64,000 nt of DNA from Streptomyces alanosinicus (GCF_014650595.1 NZ_BMVG01000011.1:164178-228177), one strand, 5' to 3'. Positions 25,601 to 34,180 are shown, counted from the stretch's first letter. Translations and numbers: made by a program. Notes: generated by a model not told the origin, from the letters alone.

Positions 25601-26548
25601 GTGCGAGACATCGCTGTCTTCAGCGGCAACGCCCATCCCGATCTGGCCCGCGAGGTCTGTGCCCACCTCGGGGTGCCGCTCAGCCCCACCCGGATCAGCC
25701 GGTTCGCCAACGACTGTCTGGGGGTGCAGCTGCAGGCCAACTGCCGGGAGCGGGACGTCTTCCTGATCCAGCCGCTGGTCCGGCCGGTGCAGGAGCACCT
25801 GGTGGAGCTGCTGCTGATGTGCGACGCCGCGCGCGGCGCCTCCGCCGCCCGGATCACCGTCGTCATGCCGCACTACTCCTACGCCCGTTCCGACAAGAAG
25901 GACGCGCCGCGCATCTCCATCGGCGGCCGGCTGGTCGCCGATCTGCTCGTGGCGGCGGGCGCCGGCCGGGTGCTCGCCATGACCTTGCACTCCCCGCAGG
26001 TGCATGGCTTCTTCTCGGTGCCGGTCGACCATCTGAACGCGTTGCGTGAACTCGCCGCGCACTTTCGCCGGTACGACCTCAGCCACACCACGGTCGTCTC
26101 GCCGGACCTCGGCAACGCCAAGGAGGCCGCCGCCTTCGCCCGGCTCGTCGGCGCCCAGGTGGCGGCCGGCGCCAAGCAGCGGTTCGCGGGCGACCGGGTG
26201 AGCATCAGCTCCGTCATCGGCGATGTCACCGGCCGGGACGTCATCGTGCTGGACGACGAGATCGCCAAGGGCAGCACCGTGCTCGAACTGCTGGGCAAGC
26301 TGCGCGAGTCGGGGGTGCGGTCGGTGCGGGTGGCGTGCACGCACGGGCTGTTCGCCGCCGGCGCGCTGAAGCGGCTGAGCGAGCAGCCGGACGTGCTGGA
26401 GATCGTCTGCACCAACACCGTGCCGGTCCCGGTGGACGGCGAGCCCACCGAGAAGCTGCGGGTCCTCTCGATCGCCCCGGCGCTCGCGGAGGCGGTACGG
26501 CGCATTCACAACGGTGAATCCGTGAGCGCCCTGTTCGAGCAGTCGTAG
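25601..26548 (+). CDS. Ribose-phosphate pyrophosphokinase paralogue
   Basis: 315 residues, the normal length of PRPP synthetase, which joins ATP pyrophosphate to ribose 5-phosphate. The N-terminal IAVFSGNAHPDLAREVCAHL, the catalytic loop region MPHYSYARSDKKD (about 88-100) and TLHSPQVHGFF are well kept. The PRPP-binding loop reads VIVLDDEIAKGSTV (about 214-227) where housekeeping enzymes have DDxIDTGGT, so it is a diverged paralogue. It starts at a GTG preceded by GAGGAG. It stands alone next to a GH16 gene and a STAS gene and is unlikely to be the main prs copy. Confidence 0.85.
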   Translation: MRDIAVFSGNAHPDLAREVCAHLGVPLSPTRISRFANDCLGVQLQANCRERDVFLIQPLVRPVQEHLVELLLMCDAARGASAARITVVMPHYSYARSDKKDAPRISIGGRLVADLLVAAGAGRVLAMTLHSPQVHGFFSVPVDHLNALRELAAHFRRYDLSHTTVVSPDLGNAKEAAAFARLVGAQVAAGAKQRFAGDRVSISSVIGDVTGRDVIVLDDEIAKGSTVLELLGKLRESGVRSVRVACTHGLFAAGALKRLSEQPDVLEIVCTNTVPVPVDGEPTEKLRVLSIAPALAEAVRRIHNGESVSALFEQS

Positions 26549-26555
26549 CGGCATC

Positions 26556-26573
26556 GGCCCCTCGGAGGGGGCC
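26556..26573. terminator. Bidirectional hairpin between prs paralogue and STAS gene
   Basis: GGCCCCTC and GAGGGGGCC form a compact stem (one bulged G, one-base loop, probably opening to a larger one). It lies in the 31-bp gap between two convergent genes, so it can terminate both. Confidence 0.6.
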
Positions 26574-26579
26574 CGCGGG

Positions 26580-26960
26580 TCAGAGCGAGCCGGACGCGGC
26601 CCCGGACCGGGCCAGGGCGGCCTCCAGCGTGGGTTGCGGGGGCAGCAGCCGCGACAGACCGGTGACCCGGAAGACGCGCAGGGTCAGCGGGTGCGCGCAC
26701 ACCAGCTGCAGCTGCCCGCCGCCGTCCAGCACCCGGGCACGGGCCCGGTACAGCAGTCGCAGCCCCGAGCAGTCGAAGAACTCCACCGGCCGCAGGTCGA
26801 TGACGACCCGTGCGCCGGGCCGGCCGGTGACCCGGTCCAGCGACGGGCCGATCTCCGTCGCCGAGAGCAGATCGATCTCGCCCCGCAACTCCAGCACCGT
26901 GTGCGCCCGGTGCTCGTACACACGGAGGTGACAGGTGAGCGGGCAAGGCTCGTCCCGCAC
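26580..26960 (-). CDS. STAS-domain anti-sigma-factor antagonist
   Basis: 126 residues, essentially one STAS domain. VLELRGEIDLLSATEIGPSLD and VVIDLRPVEFFDCSGLRLLYRA contain the conserved D-S-G in which Ser (near residue 65) is the expected phosphorylation site of a partner anti-sigma kinase. Unphosphorylated antagonists bind the kinase and free a SigB/SigF-type factor. GTG 26960 is preferred because GGGAGG lies nine bases upstream; an in-frame GTG at 26978 overlaps that ribosome site. No kinase partner is adjacent, although a SpoIIE phosphatase lies in the same window at 47.8 kb. Confidence 0.85.
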   Translation of the reverse strand: MRDEPCPLTCHLRVYEHRAHTVLELRGEIDLLSATEIGPSLDRVTGRPGARVVIDLRPVEFFDCSGLRLLYRARARVLDGGGQLQLVCAHPLTLRVFRVTGLSRLLPPQPTLEAALARSGAASGSL

Positions 26961-27130
26961 GACGGCTTCACCTCCCACCCGCGCCCGGACGTCGGTCTCC
27001 CGATCGTCAAGTTACCCTCGATGGAAGGAATTTGAGCATGTTCGATTGACATATGTCTGCGAGTTTGGCGCTTGCTGCTCGGTACTGTCCGGTAACCGTG
27101 CTTCGCCGGCCGGCGGGAACGCCCCGGCCG

Positions 27131-27164
27131 GCGGGCCTGCCGACGGTCGTTCCGGCAGGCCCGC
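27131..27164 (-). terminator. Strong 12-bp hairpin terminator of the amidohydrolase gene
   Basis: GCGGGCCTGCCG and CGGCAGGCCCGC pair perfectly around a ten-base loop, ending five bases from the amidohydrolase stop (minus strand). The rest of the gap 26961-27130 is comparatively A/T-rich and probably carries the STAS promoter. Confidence 0.8.
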
Positions 27165-27168
27165 TGCA

Positions 27169-28812
27169 TCATTCCGCGCTGTACACCCGCTCGCCGCCCA
27201 CATAGGTGAGCGCCACGGACGTCTGCGCGATCTCCTCCGGCGGTCCGGCGAACGGATCGCGGTCCAGCACCACCAGATCGGCGAGCGCCCCGACGGCCAC
27301 CCGGCCGGTGTCGTCCAGATGGTTCACGTACGCCGAGCCGGCCGTGTACGCGCGCAGCGCGTCCGCGAGGCCCAGCCGCTCCCCGGGCAGGAACACCGGC
27401 CGGTCGCCGCCCGGCTCCACCCGGTTGACCGCGACATGGATGCCCTGCAGCGGGTCGGGGCTGCTCACCGGCCAGTCACTGCCGGCCGCGAGCCGCGCCC
27501 CCGAGCGCAGCAGTGCCCCGAACGGGTACTGCCAGGCGGCCCGTTCGGCCCCGAGGAAGGGGATCGTCAGCTCGTCCATCTGCGGCTCGTGCGCGGCCCA
27601 CAGCGGCTGGATGTTCGCGGTGGCGCCGAGCCGCGCGAAGCGGGGCACATCGGCCGGGTGCACGACCTGCAGATGCGCCAGATGCGGCCGGGTGTCGCTC
27701 GGCCCGTTCGCGGCACGGGCCGCCTCGACCGCGTCCAGCGCGTCGCGTACGGCGCGGTCGCCCAGCGCGTGGAAGTGACACTGGAAGCCGAGGGCATCCA
27801 ACTCCGTCACGAACGCGGGCAGTCGGGCCGGGTCGATGAAGCTCTTGCCGCGGTTGGCGGTCGCGCACCCGCACCGGTCCAGATAGGGGTCGAGCAGCGC
27901 GGCCGTGTGGTTCTCGGCGACCCCGTCCAGCATCAGCTTCACCGTGCCCGCCCGGAACCGGCCCTGGCCGAACTCCGCCCGCCTGTCGACCAGTTCGGGG
28001 ATCTGCTCGGCGCCGCGCTCCCGGTCCCACCACAGCGCGCCCACCACCCGCGCGGTGAGCGAGCCGTCCCGCGCCGCCGTGCGGTACGCCTCGGCCGGGT
28101 CGTCCATCCCGAGGAAGTCGCCGACCAGCGCGTCCTGCCAGGCGGTGATGCCGAGCGCGTGCAGATGCCGCTGGGCGTGCAGCAGCGCGGCCAGGCGGTC
28201 GGCCGGCGTGGCGGGCGGGGTGAGCCGGCCCACCAGCTGCATCGCACCCTCCTGCAGCGTGCCGCTCGGCTCCCCGGAGGCGTCCCGCTCGATCCGCCCG
28301 TCGGCCGGGTCGGGCGTGTCCCGGTCGATACCGGCGAGTTCGAGCGCCCGGCTGTTGACCCAGGCGCCGTGGTGATCCCGGTTGGGCAGATACACCGGCC
28401 GGTCCGGTACGACCGCGTCCAGCAGCTCCTTCGCCGGCGTACCGCCCGCGAACGCCTCCATCGACCAGCCGCCGCCCAGGATCCACTCCCGCTCCGGATG
28501 GGCGTCGGCGTACGCCCGGACGGCGGCCACGCTCTCCGCGGCCGTCGTCCGGCGGGTCAGATCGCACTGGGCCAGCTCCAGTCCGGCAGGCACCGGATGG
28601 ATGTGCGCGTCCTGGAAGCCGGGCAGCAGCAGCCGCCCCGCGAGATCGACCACCTCCGTGCCCGGCCCGGCCAGCTCGCGCAGCTCGGCGCCGCCGACGG
28701 CGGTGATGCGGCCGCCGGTGACGGCGACGGCGGTGGCGCCGCGGCCTTCGGGGCCTGCGGGTCCTTCGGGGGTGAGGACGGGGCCGCCGGTGAACAGCAG
28801 ATCAGCGTGCAT
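27169..28812 (-). CDS. Amidohydrolase family protein (YtcJ-like, metal-dependent)
   Basis: 547 residues. Start LLFTGGPVLTP with VAVTGGRITAVGG, then the metal motif FQDAHIHPVPAGL near 70. Further ligands are in NRDHHGAWVNSRAL, CHFHALGDRAVRDALDA and AAGSDWPVSSPDPLQ; the C-terminus is DLVVLDRDPFAGPPEEI. This is the Amidohydrolase_3 branch, which includes exoenzyme-like deacylases and N-substituted formamide deformylases. The start lies 18 bp after the APC permease stop, so the permease probably imports the amine or amide that this enzyme hydrolyses; that pairing is inference. Confidence 0.88.
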   Translation of the reverse strand: MHADLLFTGGPVLTPEGPAGPEGRGATAVAVTGGRITAVGGAELRELAGPGTEVVDLAGRLLLPGFQDAHIHPVPAGLELAQCDLTRRTTAAESVAAVRAYADAHPEREWILGGGWSMEAFAGGTPAKELLDAVVPDRPVYLPNRDHHGAWVNSRALELAGIDRDTPDPADGRIERDASGEPSGTLQEGAMQLVGRLTPPATPADRLAALLHAQRHLHALGITAWQDALVGDFLGMDDPAEAYRTAARDGSLTARVVGALWWDRERGAEQIPELVDRRAEFGQGRFRAGTVKLMLDGVAENHTAALLDPYLDRCGCATANRGKSFIDPARLPAFVTELDALGFQCHFHALGDRAVRDALDAVEAARAANGPSDTRPHLAHLQVVHPADVPRFARLGATANIQPLWAAHEPQMDELTIPFLGAERAAWQYPFGALLRSGARLAAGSDWPVSSPDPLQGIHVAVNRVEPGGDRPVFLPGERLGLADALRAYTAGSAYVNHLDDTGRVAVGALADLVVLDRDPFAGPPEEIAQTSVALTYVGGERVYSAE

Positions 28813-28830
28813 GGTGTCTTTCCTGGTCGG

Positions 28831-30333
28831 TCAGTGGGAAGTGGTGAGCAGTTCGGGGGAGTCGGCGTCGGTGCCCGCGCCGGTGCGGAAGTACGGCGAC
28901 CTGCGCACCCACTTGGCCCAGCCGGCGACCACGAACCCGGAGGTGATCATCGCGATCGGCATGAGCAGCAGGAACCAGCCGTTGTCCGCCCGCAGTTCCA
29001 GATGGTCGGCGGAGTCGTAGAAGGACCAGGCGAGATAGCCGCCGAGCCCCAGCAGGGCCAGCGCGCTGAGCGCCGGCAGCACCACCGCCCGTACGCCCTG
29101 CCACCGGTCCTGGCGCAGCAGCGCGCGAAAGCGTACGGCGGCCGCCAGCGCGGTGAGCGCGTAGGACACGGCGACGACGATGCCGACGGCGTTCACGACC
29201 GCGTCGATCATGTCGGCGAGCCGCGGGATCACCAGCGCGCCCGCCGCCACCGCGATCGACAGTGCCCCGATCAGCAGCGTCCCGGCCGCCGGAGTCCCGT
29301 ACCGGGCGCTGATCTTGGACCACACCGGTCCGAGGGTACGGTCCCGGCTCATCGCGAACATCCCGCGCGCCGTCGGGATGACCCCGGCCTGCAGCGAGGC
29401 CACCGCCGAGAACATCAGGGCGACCAGCGGCAGCGCGGCCAGCGGCTGGTCGGCCAGCCGGTCCCCGTAGTACGCGAGTCCCTGTGCACCGTGTCCCGCC
29501 AACTCGCCCGGGGACAGCACCCGTTGGAAGGCGATGGCGCCCAGCAGGAACAGCCCGAGCATCGTCACCAGGGTGATCGTCCCGGCCCGGGAGGCGTCCC
29601 GGGGGTCGCGTACCTCCTCGTTGACGGTGAACGCGGCCTCGAAACCCCAGTAGCAGAACACCGACAGCAGCAGCCCCTGCGCCAGCGCGGTCGCCGAGGG
29701 GATCGCGAACGGGTCGAACCAGGACAGACTGAAGGAGTGCGGGCCGGTGACGATGCCATAGCCGCAGAACCCGAGCAGGACGAGGTACTCGAAGACCAGC
29801 AGCCCGGTCTGCAGCCGGGCCGCCGTGCGCACACCGGTCACGGCGGTCAGCGTGACGGCGACCAGGACGACGATGCCCAGCGCCGTCGTCTGCGCGGTCG
29901 AGTCCGGATCGAGGCCGAGCGAGCCGATCCGGTGCAGCCCCGCCTCCCCGGCCAGCTGGAGCAGCGCCGACCCGGTGACCGCCGTGGTGTACGCGAGAAA
30001 CGCCACGCTCGCCACGAAGTTCACCCAGCCGACCATGAAGCCGAGCCACGGGCTGAGCGAACGGCCCACCCACACATAGCCGTTGCCCGCGTTGGGCTCC
30101 ACCCGGTTCAGCCGTGAGTAGGCCCCGGCGATACCGAGGACGGGCAGGAACGCCAGCAGCATGATGGCCGGCAGATGCGGGCCGACCACGCCCGCGGTCA
30201 CCCCCAGCCCGATGCCGATGCTGGTCGTGGCGGCCGTGCTGGAGGCGGCGACGGCGACGCCGTCCACCACGCTCAGGGACTTGCGCAGCTCGGGCCGCGC
30301 GGGTGGATCCACTCCGAAGGGTCTGTCGCTCAT
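28831..30333 (-). CDS. APC-superfamily amino acid/amine permease
   Basis: 500 residues with about twelve hydrophobic helices. The first helix region (LSVVDGVAVAASSTAATTSI), EPNAGNGYVWVGRSLSPWLG and GFEAAFTVNEEVRDPRDASR are hallmark APC sequences for substrate contact and the cytoplasmic loop. It ends in a hydrophilic tail. It is first in a two-gene operon with the amidohydrolase and divergent from a TetR regulator, which is the likely controller. Substrate class (amino acid, polyamine or amide) is inferred from family only. Confidence 0.88.
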   Translation of the reverse strand: MSDRPFGVDPPARPELRKSLSVVDGVAVAASSTAATTSIGIGLGVTAGVVGPHLPAIMLLAFLPVLGIAGAYSRLNRVEPNAGNGYVWVGRSLSPWLGFMVGWVNFVASVAFLAYTTAVTGSALLQLAGEAGLHRIGSLGLDPDSTAQTTALGIVVLVAVTLTAVTGVRTAARLQTGLLVFEYLVLLGFCGYGIVTGPHSFSLSWFDPFAIPSATALAQGLLLSVFCYWGFEAAFTVNEEVRDPRDASRAGTITLVTMLGLFLLGAIAFQRVLSPGELAGHGAQGLAYYGDRLADQPLAALPLVALMFSAVASLQAGVIPTARGMFAMSRDRTLGPVWSKISARYGTPAAGTLLIGALSIAVAAGALVIPRLADMIDAVVNAVGIVVAVSYALTALAAAVRFRALLRQDRWQGVRAVVLPALSALALLGLGGYLAWSFYDSADHLELRADNGWFLLLMPIAMITSGFVVAGWAKWVRRSPYFRTGAGTDADSPELLTTSH

Positions 30334-30481
30334 GCCGGTTCTCCGCTCGCACCGCGGGGGCCCCGGTCGGCCCCGGTGACCGGAAATGAAACTGCCGGGG
30401 TGCTTATCAGGTCAACGGTGTTGTCGTAAGGTGCCGGACACGAAGCCGGACACGAAGCCGGGCGCGAACCAGGGAGGCCCC

Positions 30482-31201
30482 ATGACCGACCGCGTCGTCC
30501 CCGACGCCGCGCGGCAGCGCCGCCGCCCCACCAAGCAGGGCGTCGTGCTGTCCGAGGAGCTGATCGTCGCCACCGCCCTGCGGCTGATCGAGGAACACGG
30601 CGCCGACGCCCTCTCCGTACGCCGCCTCGGCCGGGCCCTCGGCGCCGACCCCAGCTCCCTGTACCGGTACTTCCGGCACACCGACGACCTCATGCTGGCC
30701 ATCGCCGACGAACTGATCGGCCGTACCCTGGGGGTCTGGCGGCCGACCGGCGACTGGGTGGCCGACCTGCGCGAACTCGGCCTCCGTATGCACGCGGGCG
30801 CCCTCGCGCACCCCCGGGCGGCGATGCTCAGCGCCCACCGCGTCACCGGGCGCGCACATGAGATCCAGGCCGTGGAGAGCATGCTCGGCGTGCTCCGCCG
30901 GGCCGGGTTCCCGGACCCCGAGGCGGTGCGGATCTACCACGCCTTCATCGACCAGTCCCTCGCCTTCGGCGCCCTGGACTCCGCGTGCACCGCCCTGCCG
31001 CGGGCCGCGCGCGAGGCCGAGGCGGAGGTGTGGCGCAGCACCTACGGCCGGCTGCCCGCCGGCACCCATCCGCATATCGCGGCCACCGCACCCCATCTCG
31101 TCGCCGCCATGCGGACCAGCTCCTATCCGGCCGCCCTCGACCTGCTCCTCGCGGCCGCGCGGACACGCCTCGATCACCTGCGCGCGGGGACCGCGGACTG
31201 A
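30482..31201 (+). CDS. TetR-family regulator
   Basis: 239 residues from the ATG following GGGAGG. DNA-binding domain about 20-75 (LSEELIVATALRLIEEHGAD, ALSVRRLGRALGADPSSLYR), then a C-terminal domain like that of TetR_C/QacR types (AMLSAHRVTGRAHEIQAVES). It is divergent from the permease-amidohydrolase operon with about 150 bp between starts, which holds CAACGGTGTTG at 30413-30423 as a possible half-operator. Likely represses that operon. Confidence 0.87.
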   Translation: MTDRVVPDAARQRRRPTKQGVVLSEELIVATALRLIEEHGADALSVRRLGRALGADPSSLYRYFRHTDDLMLAIADELIGRTLGVWRPTGDWVADLRELGLRMHAGALAHPRAAMLSAHRVTGRAHEIQAVESMLGVLRRAGFPDPEAVRIYHAFIDQSLAFGALDSACTALPRAAREAEAEVWRSTYGRLPAGTHPHIAATAPHLVAAMRTSSYPAALDLLLAAARTRLDHLRAGTAD

Positions 31202-31245
31202 CGTCCACACTGGACGGGACCCGTATCCCGAGGAGGCCGCACGCC

Positions 31246-31710
31246 ATGACCCCACCGCCCGCCCGCACCCTCGCGGAGCGCCAGAAGGACACCCTCCACC
31301 GGCTGGAGCACGACGTCGACGTCTGGGTCGCCACCGCCGCCCCCGACGGCGGCGTTCCCCATCTCGTGCCCCTGTCCTTCGTGTGGGACGGCGCCACGCT
31401 GCTGATCGCCACCCCGGCCGAAAGCCCGACCGGCCGCAATCTCGTGGCCACGGGCCGGGCCCGTCTCGGCCTCGGCCCGACACGGGACGTCGTCGTGATC
31501 GAGGGCGTCGTCCAGGCGGTGACCCCGGAGGACCTCCCCGAGGAGGACGCCGAGGTCTTCGCCGGGCAGACCGGCTTCGATCCCCGCCGGCTCGCCACCC
31601 CCTACCTCTACTTCAGGATCCTCCCGCAGCGCGTCCAGGCCTGGCGCGAGGAGAACGAGCTGAGGGGCCGGGAGCTGATGCACAAGGGGGTGTGGCTGCT
31701 CGCCGACTGA
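31246..31710 (+). CDS. PPOX-class F420-dependent oxidoreductase-like protein
   Basis: 154 residues of the pyridoxamine-phosphate-oxidase split barrel: ERQKDTLHRLEHDVDVWVAT, PHLVPLSFVWDGATLLIATP, GRARLGLGPTRDVVVIEG, and a C-terminal RVQAWREENELRGRELMHKG. It is closest to the actinobacterial subgroup thought to use coenzyme F420. GAGGAGG precedes the ATG. It lies 44 bp after the TetR gene in the same direction and may be co-transcribed. The substrate is unknown. Confidence 0.83.
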   Translation: MTPPPARTLAERQKDTLHRLEHDVDVWVATAAPDGGVPHLVPLSFVWDGATLLIATPAESPTGRNLVATGRARLGLGPTRDVVVIEGVVQAVTPEDLPEEDAEVFAGQTGFDPRRLATPYLYFRILPQRVQAWREENELRGRELMHKGVWLLAD

Positions 31711-31868
31711 CGGGGCCCGTAACCTCCTAGGGCTCAACCGTGCCCCTCCGCGCACGCCACAGGCGACCGAATACCGCCGTCCGGCCGGTCGCCGGCCGAA
31801 CATTTCCGGCCGCCGGAACACGCCCGCCCGGCTCGCCGCCGGGCCGGCCGCGCCCGCGCACGAAAAAG

Positions 31869-31901
31869 GGCCCCGCCGCGACGGGGGAACGCGGCGGGGC
31901 C
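31869..31901. terminator. 11-bp hairpin terminator between convergent genes
   Basis: GGCCCCGCCGC and GCGGCGGGGCC are perfect arms with loop GACGGGGGAAC, preceded by an A-run. It lies between the convergent PPOX and nitroreductase-like genes and can stop both. Stem and loop closely resemble 22601-22634. Confidence 0.82.
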
Positions 31902-31984
31902 TGACGCACGGGTGCCCGTACCGAGGCGGGTTCACACCTGCCCGGCGCGGATTCTTCCGAGAACCGGCCGGTTCCCGGCGCGAA

Positions 31985-32434
31985 TCAGCTCCCGGCGAGG
32001 GGTTCCAGCACGAAGACCGGGATCGTCCGCGAGGTCTTCTTCTGGTAGTCGGCGTACGGCGGATACGCGGCGACGGCCCGGTCCCACCAGCGGGCCTTCT
32101 CCTCGCCGGTGATCTCACGGGCCCTCATGTCCTGCTTGACCGGCCCGTCCTGGAGCTCGACATGCGGATCGGAGGTGATGTTGAAGTACCACACCGGGTG
32201 CTTGGGCGCGCCGCCCAGCGAGGCGACCACCGCGTACGTCCCCTCGTGCTCCACCCGCATCAGCGGTGTCTTGCGGATCTTCCCGCTCTTCGCGCCCCGC
32301 GTGGTGAGCACGATCACCGGCATCCCGGTGTCCAGGAGTGTCGTGCCCTTCGTCCCACCGGAGCTCTCGTACAGCTCGACCTGCTCGCGCACCCACTGCG
32401 TCGGGCTGGGCTCGTACTCGCCCTCAAGAGGCAT
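31985..32434 (-). CDS. Deazaflavin (F420)-dependent nitroreductase-family protein
   Basis: 149 residues matching the DDN family: PTQWVREQVELYESSGGT, VIVLTTRGAKSGKIRKTPLM, GGAPKHPVWYFNITSDPHVE and ARWWDRAVAAYPPYADYQ. These split-barrel proteins bind F420 and reduce quinones or activate nitroimidazoles in mycobacteria. The ATG (MPLEGEY) has a GGGG-type ribosome site. Divergent from the CYP105 gene with about 300 bp between. Confidence 0.9.
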   Translation of the reverse strand: MPLEGEYEPSPTQWVREQVELYESSGGTKGTTLLDTGMPVIVLTTRGAKSGKIRKTPLMRVEHEGTYAVVASLGGAPKHPVWYFNITSDPHVELQDGPVKQDMRAREITGEEKARWWDRAVAAYPPYADYQKKTSRTIPVFVLEPLAGS

Positions 32435-32737
32435 GGGATCCGTCCCCTTCGTCGGTCCAACAGGTGTCTGGCACCGGTATTCAACACCGGTCGCCCGGCG
32501 CATCTTCCGTATCGCGGATCGGCTGGGCCGATGAGGTGATGACCTCCGGGGCCCTCGCGCCGGCGCCGAAGCCGCCGCGCACGTCCGGGCACCGGCCGGA
32601 ATTCGTCCCTCCGCCCCCTTCGCTTCGGCCAGATCACCCGGTTGGCCGAACTGGCCGAACTTGAGGTCGACCCATAGATGCCCGAGGCATCTAATAAAGA
32701 TCGGCACGACGCACTTCTTCGTCTGCGAGGTCTTTCC
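32435..32737. other. Intergenic region between nitroreductase and CYP105 genes
   Basis: No gene that I can support. It holds promoters for two divergent genes, a direct repeat of CACCGGT (around 32473 and 32486), a doubled GGCCGAACT (near 32644-32661) and the perfect palindrome at 32675-32693. Confidence 0.6.
32675..32693. promoter_or_regulatory. Perfect 8-bp-arm palindrome upstream of CYP105 (operator candidate)
   Basis: TAGATGCC, CGA, GGCATCTA: a perfect 19-bp palindrome 44 bp before the P450 ATG, beside an A/T-rich AATAAAG. Position and symmetry fit a repressor operator that controls the P450-ferredoxin operon. The repressor is not identifiable here, since the nearby TetR gene has a different palindrome of its own. 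Confidence 0.65.
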
Positions 32738-33967
32738 ATGACGGATCTGACGGACATCACCGGCCCGGCACACCAGGCCGACCCCGTCGCCTTCCCACAG
32801 GACCGCACCTGCCCTTACCACCCGCCCACCGGATACCAGCCGCTGCGCGACGGGCGATCCCTGTCCCGCGTCACCCTGTTCGACGGCCGCGAGGTCTGGG
32901 CCGTCACCGCACACGCCACCGCCCGCGCCCTGCTCTCCGACCCCCGTCTGTCCAGCGACCGCCGCCACCCCGACTTCCCCGTCCCCGCCGCGCGGTTCGC
33001 CGCTGTCCGCGACCGGGGGGTGGCCCTGCTCGGCGAGGACGATCCCGAACACAACCGGCAGCGGCGGATGATGATCCCGTCGTTCACCGTCAAACGCGCG
33101 ACCGAGCTGCGCCCATGGATCCAGCGGACCGTGGACGGCCTGCTGGACACGATGATCGCCCAGGGGGCGCCCGCCGACCTGGTCTCCGCCTTCGCGCTGC
33201 CCGTGCCGTCGATGGTGATCTGCGGACTGCTCGGAGTGCCCTACACCGACCACGAGTTCTTCGAGGAACAGTCCCGCCGGCTGCTGCGCGGCCGCACGGC
33301 CGCCGAGGCCACCGACGCCCGCGAACGCCTGGACGCGTACCTCTCGGGTCTCATCGACGACAAGGCGCGCCAGGCCGAGCCGGGCGACGGCATCCTCGAC
33401 GAACTCGTCCACCATCAGCTGCGGGACGGCTCCGTGAGCCACGCCGAACTCGTGTCGCTGGCCCTCATCCTGCTGGTCGCGGGCCATGAGACGACCGCCA
33501 ACATGATCTCCCTCGGCACCTACACCCTGCTCCAGCACCCCGACCGGCTGGCCGAGCTGCGCGCCGACCCGGCGCTGCTGCCCGCCGCCGTCGAGGAGCT
33601 GATGCGGATGCTGTCCATCGCGGAGGGAATGCAGCGGGTCGCGCTGGAGGACATCGAGATCGCCGGCACCACGATCCGGGCCGGCGAGGGCGTGCTCTTC
33701 TCCACCTCGGTGATCAACCGCGATCCGACCCGCTACGAGGCCCCCGACACCCTGGACTTCCACCGCTCCGCCCGCCACCATGTCGCGTTCGGCTTCGGGA
33801 TCCACCAGTGCCTGGGGCAGAACCTGGCCCGTGCGGAGCTGGAGATCGCCCTGGGCAGCCTGCTGGCCCGGCTGCCCCGGTTGCGCCTCGCCATCCCGGC
33901 CGACGAGGTCCGCTTCAAACGCGGCGACACGATCCAGGGGATGCTGGAACTCCCCGTGACCTGGTAA
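32738..33967 (+). CDS. Cytochrome P450, CYP105-like
   Basis: 409 residues. I-helix VAGHETTANMISLGTYTLLQ near 248, ExxR in EELMRML near 287, and heme motif FGFGIHQCLGQNLARAELEI with Cys near 357; DPRLSSDRRHPDFPVP and IAEGMQRVALEDIEIAG are typical of CYP105. These enzymes hydroxylate xenobiotics and macrolides using a ferredoxin. I chose ATG 32738 because GAGG lies eight bases upstream; an in-frame start 60 bases earlier begins inside the palindromic operator. A 3Fe-4S ferredoxin gene follows 12 bp later. Confidence 0.92.
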   Translation: MTDLTDITGPAHQADPVAFPQDRTCPYHPPTGYQPLRDGRSLSRVTLFDGREVWAVTAHATARALLSDPRLSSDRRHPDFPVPAARFAAVRDRGVALLGEDDPEHNRQRRMMIPSFTVKRATELRPWIQRTVDGLLDTMIAQGAPADLVSAFALPVPSMVICGLLGVPYTDHEFFEEQSRRLLRGRTAAEATDARERLDAYLSGLIDDKARQAEPGDGILDELVHHQLRDGSVSHAELVSLALILLVAGHETTANMISLGTYTLLQHPDRLAELRADPALLPAAVEELMRMLSIAEGMQRVALEDIEIAGTTIRAGEGVLFSTSVINRDPTRYEAPDTLDFHRSARHHVAFGFGIHQCLGQNLARAELEIALGSLLARLPRLRLAIPADEVRFKRGDTIQGMLELPVTW

Positions 33968-33979
33968 GAGGCTCTGCTC

Positions 33980-34180
33980 ATGCACATCGACATCGACAAG
34001 GACGTCTGTATCGGCGCGGGCCAGTGCGCCCTGGCCGCGCCGGGCGTCTTCACCCAGGACGACGACGGCTTCAGTGCCCTGCTGCCCGGACGTGAGGACG
34101 GCGCCGGCGACCCCATGGTCCGGGAGGCGGCCCGAGCCTGCCCGGTGAGCGCGATCAGGCTGTCGGAGCCGGCCGGCTGA
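33980..34180 (+). CDS. [3Fe-4S] ferredoxin partner of the CYP105 P450
   Basis: 66 residues. Cysteines in CIGAGQCALAAPGVF (residues 10 and 16) and CPVSAI near 54 give C-x5-C...C-P, the three-cysteine pattern of a 3Fe-4S cluster. The usual fourth cysteine is replaced by Ala/Gly. The gene follows the P450 by 12 bp, the standard CYP105-ferredoxin arrangement, so it shuttles electrons from a reductase to that P450. Its 3' end overlaps the opposite-strand TetR gene by 26 bases. Confidence 0.92.
   Translation: MHIDIDKDVCIGAGQCALAAPGVFTQDDDGFSALLPGREDGAGDPMVREAARACPVSAIRLSEPAG

Noticed and set aside
26684..27172. Alternative minus-strand frame including a peptide starting MSIEHAQIPSIEG, upstream of and overlapping the STAS gene
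   Set aside because: No ribosome site before that ATG, and the frame runs into the STAS gene in the wrong phase.
26935..30117. Plus-strand open frame of about 1060 codons opposite the amidohydrolase and permease
   Set aside because: Shadow frame of two clear genes; no motif and atypical composition.
30413..30423. TetR operator CAACGGTGTTG between the permease and TetR genes
   Set aside because: The arms are only four bases; too short to call as a feature, so it is only mentioned with the TetR gene.
32435..33985. Long minus-strand extension upstream of the nitroreductase-like gene
   Set aside because: This would be antisense to the CYP105 gene; the conserved nitroreductase family begins at MPLEGEY at 32434.
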